Source: Oceanospirillaceae bacterium UBA1126
GTDB taxonomy: Bacteria > Pseudomonadota > Gammaproteobacteria > Pseudomonadales > Balneatricaceae
DNA: 16,389 nucleotides
Direction: 5' to 3'
NCBI GenBank assembly: GCA_002312935.1
Contig: DCAT01000113.1
Location: 36,325 to 52,713 of the forward strand
Positions 14,525 to 16,389 of the stretch are shown one piece after another. Each line of letters starts with the position of its first letter. Within the stretch, counting starts at the first letter, position 1. Under the pieces are notes generated by a model. That model was not told where the DNA came from. It did not search any database and saw only the letters and a program-made list of their open reading frames with translations. A program made the position numbers and the translations under genes.

Positions 14525-16389
14525 ATGCTAAAAACTGTACTAATTGCCAACCGTGGGGAAATAGCCTGTCGTGTAATGCGCACGGCTAAGGCTATGGGTA
14601 TGCGTACCATTGCCGTTTATTCGGATGCAGACGCCAACGCATTACATGTAAAAGAGGCAGACGAAGCGTGGCATATTGGCCCAGCCGCCGCCGCCCAAAG
14701 CTACCTAAGAGCAGATAAAATATTAGCTGTTGCGCTTGCAAGTAAAGCTGACTGCATTCACCCAGGCTATGGTTTTTTATCTGAAAACGCAGACTTTGTA
14801 GCCGCATGCCAAGCTAAAAACATCACATTCATTGGCCCCGATGTGCCTGCTATAGAGCAAATGGGTAGTAAGAGCGCGGCCAAAATAATTATGACAGAAG
14901 CAGGCATTCCTTTGGTGCCTGGTTACCATGGTGCAAGCCAAGATGATGCATTGTTACAGTATGAAGCTGACCAAATAGGCTACCCTTTACTCATCAAGGC
15001 AGTTGCAGGTGGCGGCGGTAAAGGCATGCGTGTAGTGCATAGGCCTGAAGACTTTCTTACTCACCTAGCCGGAGCAAGGCGCGAGGGCCTGGCCAGCTTT
15101 AGCAACAGTGATGTGTTAATAGAAAAATACCTCATTGCCCCACGTCATGTAGAAGTACAGGTATTTTGTGATCGCCATGGCCATGGCGTTTACCTTGGCG
15201 ACCGCGATTGCTCTGCCCAAAGGCGCCACCAAAAAGTGATCGAAGAAGCCCCTGCTCCTAGCTTATCTGACGATTTGCGTCAAAAAATGGGTACTACTGC
15301 GGTAGAAGCAGCCCAAGCGATAGATTATGTGGGCGCTGGCACTGTAGAGTTTTTGCTAGACAGTAGTGGTGGCTATTATTTTATGGAAATGAATACTCGC
15401 TTGCAGGTAGAGCACCCTGTTACTGAAATGGTAACCGGTATAGACCTAGTAGCTTGGCAGCTTAAAGTAGCAGCCGGGCAGCCTTTGCCTCTAACTCAAG
15501 AGCAAGTATGCTTGCAAGGCCATTCTTTTGAAGCGCGTATCTATGCAGAAGACCCGACCCAAGATTTTCAGCCCTCTACTGGCCGTATTGGGCATCTGCG
15601 CACACCTATGCAAGATGCCACTATTCGTATTGATACAGGGGTGGGCCAAGATGATGAAATAAGCCCTTTTTATGACCCTATGATCGCCAAGCTCATTGTG
15701 TGGGCGCCAAACCGTGAAGAGGCCTTAGCCAAGCTAGACATCGCTTTGCAAGACTATCACCTAGAAGGCATTCACACTAACATCGACTTTTTGCGCCGTT
15801 TGGCCAGATTACAAGACTTTCAAGATGCAAAGTTGCACACTAACATTATAGATCAACACCAAGACTACCTCCTGTCACCTTCGTTACAAAATGAACAGGT
15901 AATCTTAGCCATGGCAGGCTTAATATTGGGCACACAGGCCTATAAAACCTATGGTGATTGCGCAGGGCTAAGGCTGAACATGCCACGAACAAGCCTTGCA
16001 TTACGGGCGCAGTATCTAGGTAAAAACTACTTAATTGCCACCCACACTCTAGGTAAAGTCGGTCCACATTCATTAGTGTTAGATTATGCTGGCAGCTTAC
16101 ATAAAGCAGGATTTTGCTTAATGGCAGACCAGCTAAGCTTGTTTACACCACAAGGTAAGGCTGTGGTGTCTCTTAAAATCCCTAAAATTGATGATTTTTT
16201 AGATAACAATGACCATAATACAGGCCAGATTACAGCGCCTATGAATGGTTGCCTGATAGCCTGCTTAGTCACCTCTGGAGTATCTGTAGTGGCTGGAGAT
16301 GCCCTTATGGTAGTGGAGGCCATGAAAATGGAACATACCATTGTGGCGACCTCAGATGGCGTTATTGGCGAAATCTATTTTAAAGTAGG
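14525..16389 (+). CDS. liuD: 3-methylcrotonyl-CoA carboxylase, biotin (alpha) subunit, 3' end cut by window
   Basis: LiuD carboxylates its own biotin with ATP and bicarbonate and delivers the carboxyl group to LiuB. The 621 visible codons form an open frame. The biotin carboxylase domain begins LKTVLIANRGEIACRVMRTA (2-21), with HPGYGFLSENADF (79-91), the ATP loop AGGGGKGMRVV (161-171), RDCSAQRRHQKVIEEAP (227-243) and EMNTRLQVEHPVTEM (288-302). A variable linker follows (about 450-575), then the carrier domain with EAMKMEH, where K601 (16325-16327) takes biotin. The frame runs off the edge about 20 residues later, so the protein is probably nearly complete. The ATG lies five bases after the liuC stop, without a clear Shine-Dalgarno sequence, suggesting coupled translation. 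Acetyl- or propionyl-CoA carboxylase alpha is the sequence-level alternative. Confidence 0.95.
   Translation, partial: MLKTVLIANRGEIACRVMRTAKAMGMRTIAVYSDADANALHVKEADEAWHIGPAAAAQSYLRADKILAVALASKADCIHPGYGFLSENADFVAACQAKNITFIGPDVPAIEQMGSKSAAKIIMTEAGIPLVPGYHGASQDDALLQYEADQIGYPLLIKAVAGGGGKGMRVVHRPEDFLTHLAGARREGLASFSNSDVLIEKYLIAPRHVEVQVFCDRHGHGVYLGDRDCSAQRRHQKVIEEAPAPSLSDDLRQKMGTTAVEAAQAIDYVGAGTVEFLLDSSGGYYFMEMNTRLQVEHPVTEMVTGIDLVAWQLKVAAGQPLPLTQEQVCLQGHSFEARIYAEDPTQDFQPSTGRIGHLRTPMQDATIRIDTGVGQDDEISPFYDPMIAKLIVWAPNREEALAKLDIALQDYHLEGIHTNIDFLRRLARLQDFQDAKLHTNIIDQHQDYLLSPSLQNEQVILAMAGLILGTQAYKTYGDCAGLRLNMPRTSLALRAQYLGKNYLIATHTLGKVGPHSLVLDYAGSLHKAGFCLMADQLSLFTPQGKAVVSLKIPKIDDFLDNNDHNTGQITAPMNGCLIACLVTSGVSVVAGDALMVVEAMKMEHTIVATSDGVIGEIYFKV

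Noticed and set aside
1..16389. Insertion sequences, phage genes, CRISPR arrays, toxin-antitoxin or defence genes
   Set aside because: No transposase, integrase, spaced repeats or related protein motifs were seen on either strand; the window is ordinary metabolic chromosome.

Overview
This window is about 16.4 kb of chromosomal DNA from a marine-type gammaproteobacterium of moderate GC. I infer this from the liuR-liuABCD arrangement, an ivd-type valine/isoleucine operon in nearly the order known from Shewanella, a Pseudomonas-like short N-terminus on SppA, and a gamma-type PpnN. I cannot fix the genus; Oceanospirillales/Cellvibrionales-like or Alteromonadales-like bacteria are the best guesses. 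No mobile elements, CRISPR arrays, tRNA or rRNA genes are visible, and every gene looks intact except the two cut by the window edges.

Left edge (1-1814): the N-terminus of an S49 signal peptide peptidase (sppA, minus, runs off the left end) is divergent from ppnN (plus, nucleotide 5'-monophosphate nucleosidase). The 164-base gap between them holds a direct repeat with a 21-base period, an extended -10 promoter and a small leader hairpin. ppnN converges on the catabolic block with only 13 bases between stop codons.

Centre, minus strand (1828-10377): two operons read right to left. The distal one is gcdH-gcdG, glutaryl-CoA dehydrogenase plus a class III CoA-transferase, the lower lysine/tryptophan (glutarate) route. 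It has its own promoter region carrying a 42-base imperfect palindrome. The proximal one is a six-gene valine/isoleucine operon: thiolase (ivdA), acyl-CoA dehydrogenase (ivdC), enoyl-CoA hydratase (ivdD), 3-hydroxyisobutyryl-CoA hydrolase (ivdE), 3-hydroxyisobutyrate dehydrogenase (mmsB) and an SDR 3-hydroxy-2-methylbutyryl-CoA dehydrogenase (ivdG). The methylmalonate-semialdehyde dehydrogenase gene (mmsA), which in Shewanella lies between the thiolase and the dehydrogenase, is absent here.

Right, plus strand (10486-16389): the leucine/isovalerate operon liuR-liuA-liuB-liuC-liuD, tightly packed or overlapping. It encodes a MerR regulator, isovaleryl-CoA dehydrogenase, both subunits of methylcrotonyl-CoA carboxylase and methylglutaconyl-CoA hydratase. 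liuD runs off the right edge just after its biotin lysine; HMG-CoA lyase (liuE) would be expected beyond the edge.

The ivd and liu operons diverge from a 108-base gap. It carries a MerR/LiuR-type dyad in a 19-base promoter spacer, so one operator could coordinate leucine, valine and isoleucine breakdown. All three modules convert short-chain acyl-CoAs to acetyl-, propionyl- or acetoacetyl-level products through FAD acyl-CoA dehydrogenases. The pathways are known; what is noteworthy is the local arrangement and the putative regulatory DNA. I found no convincing undescribed system.
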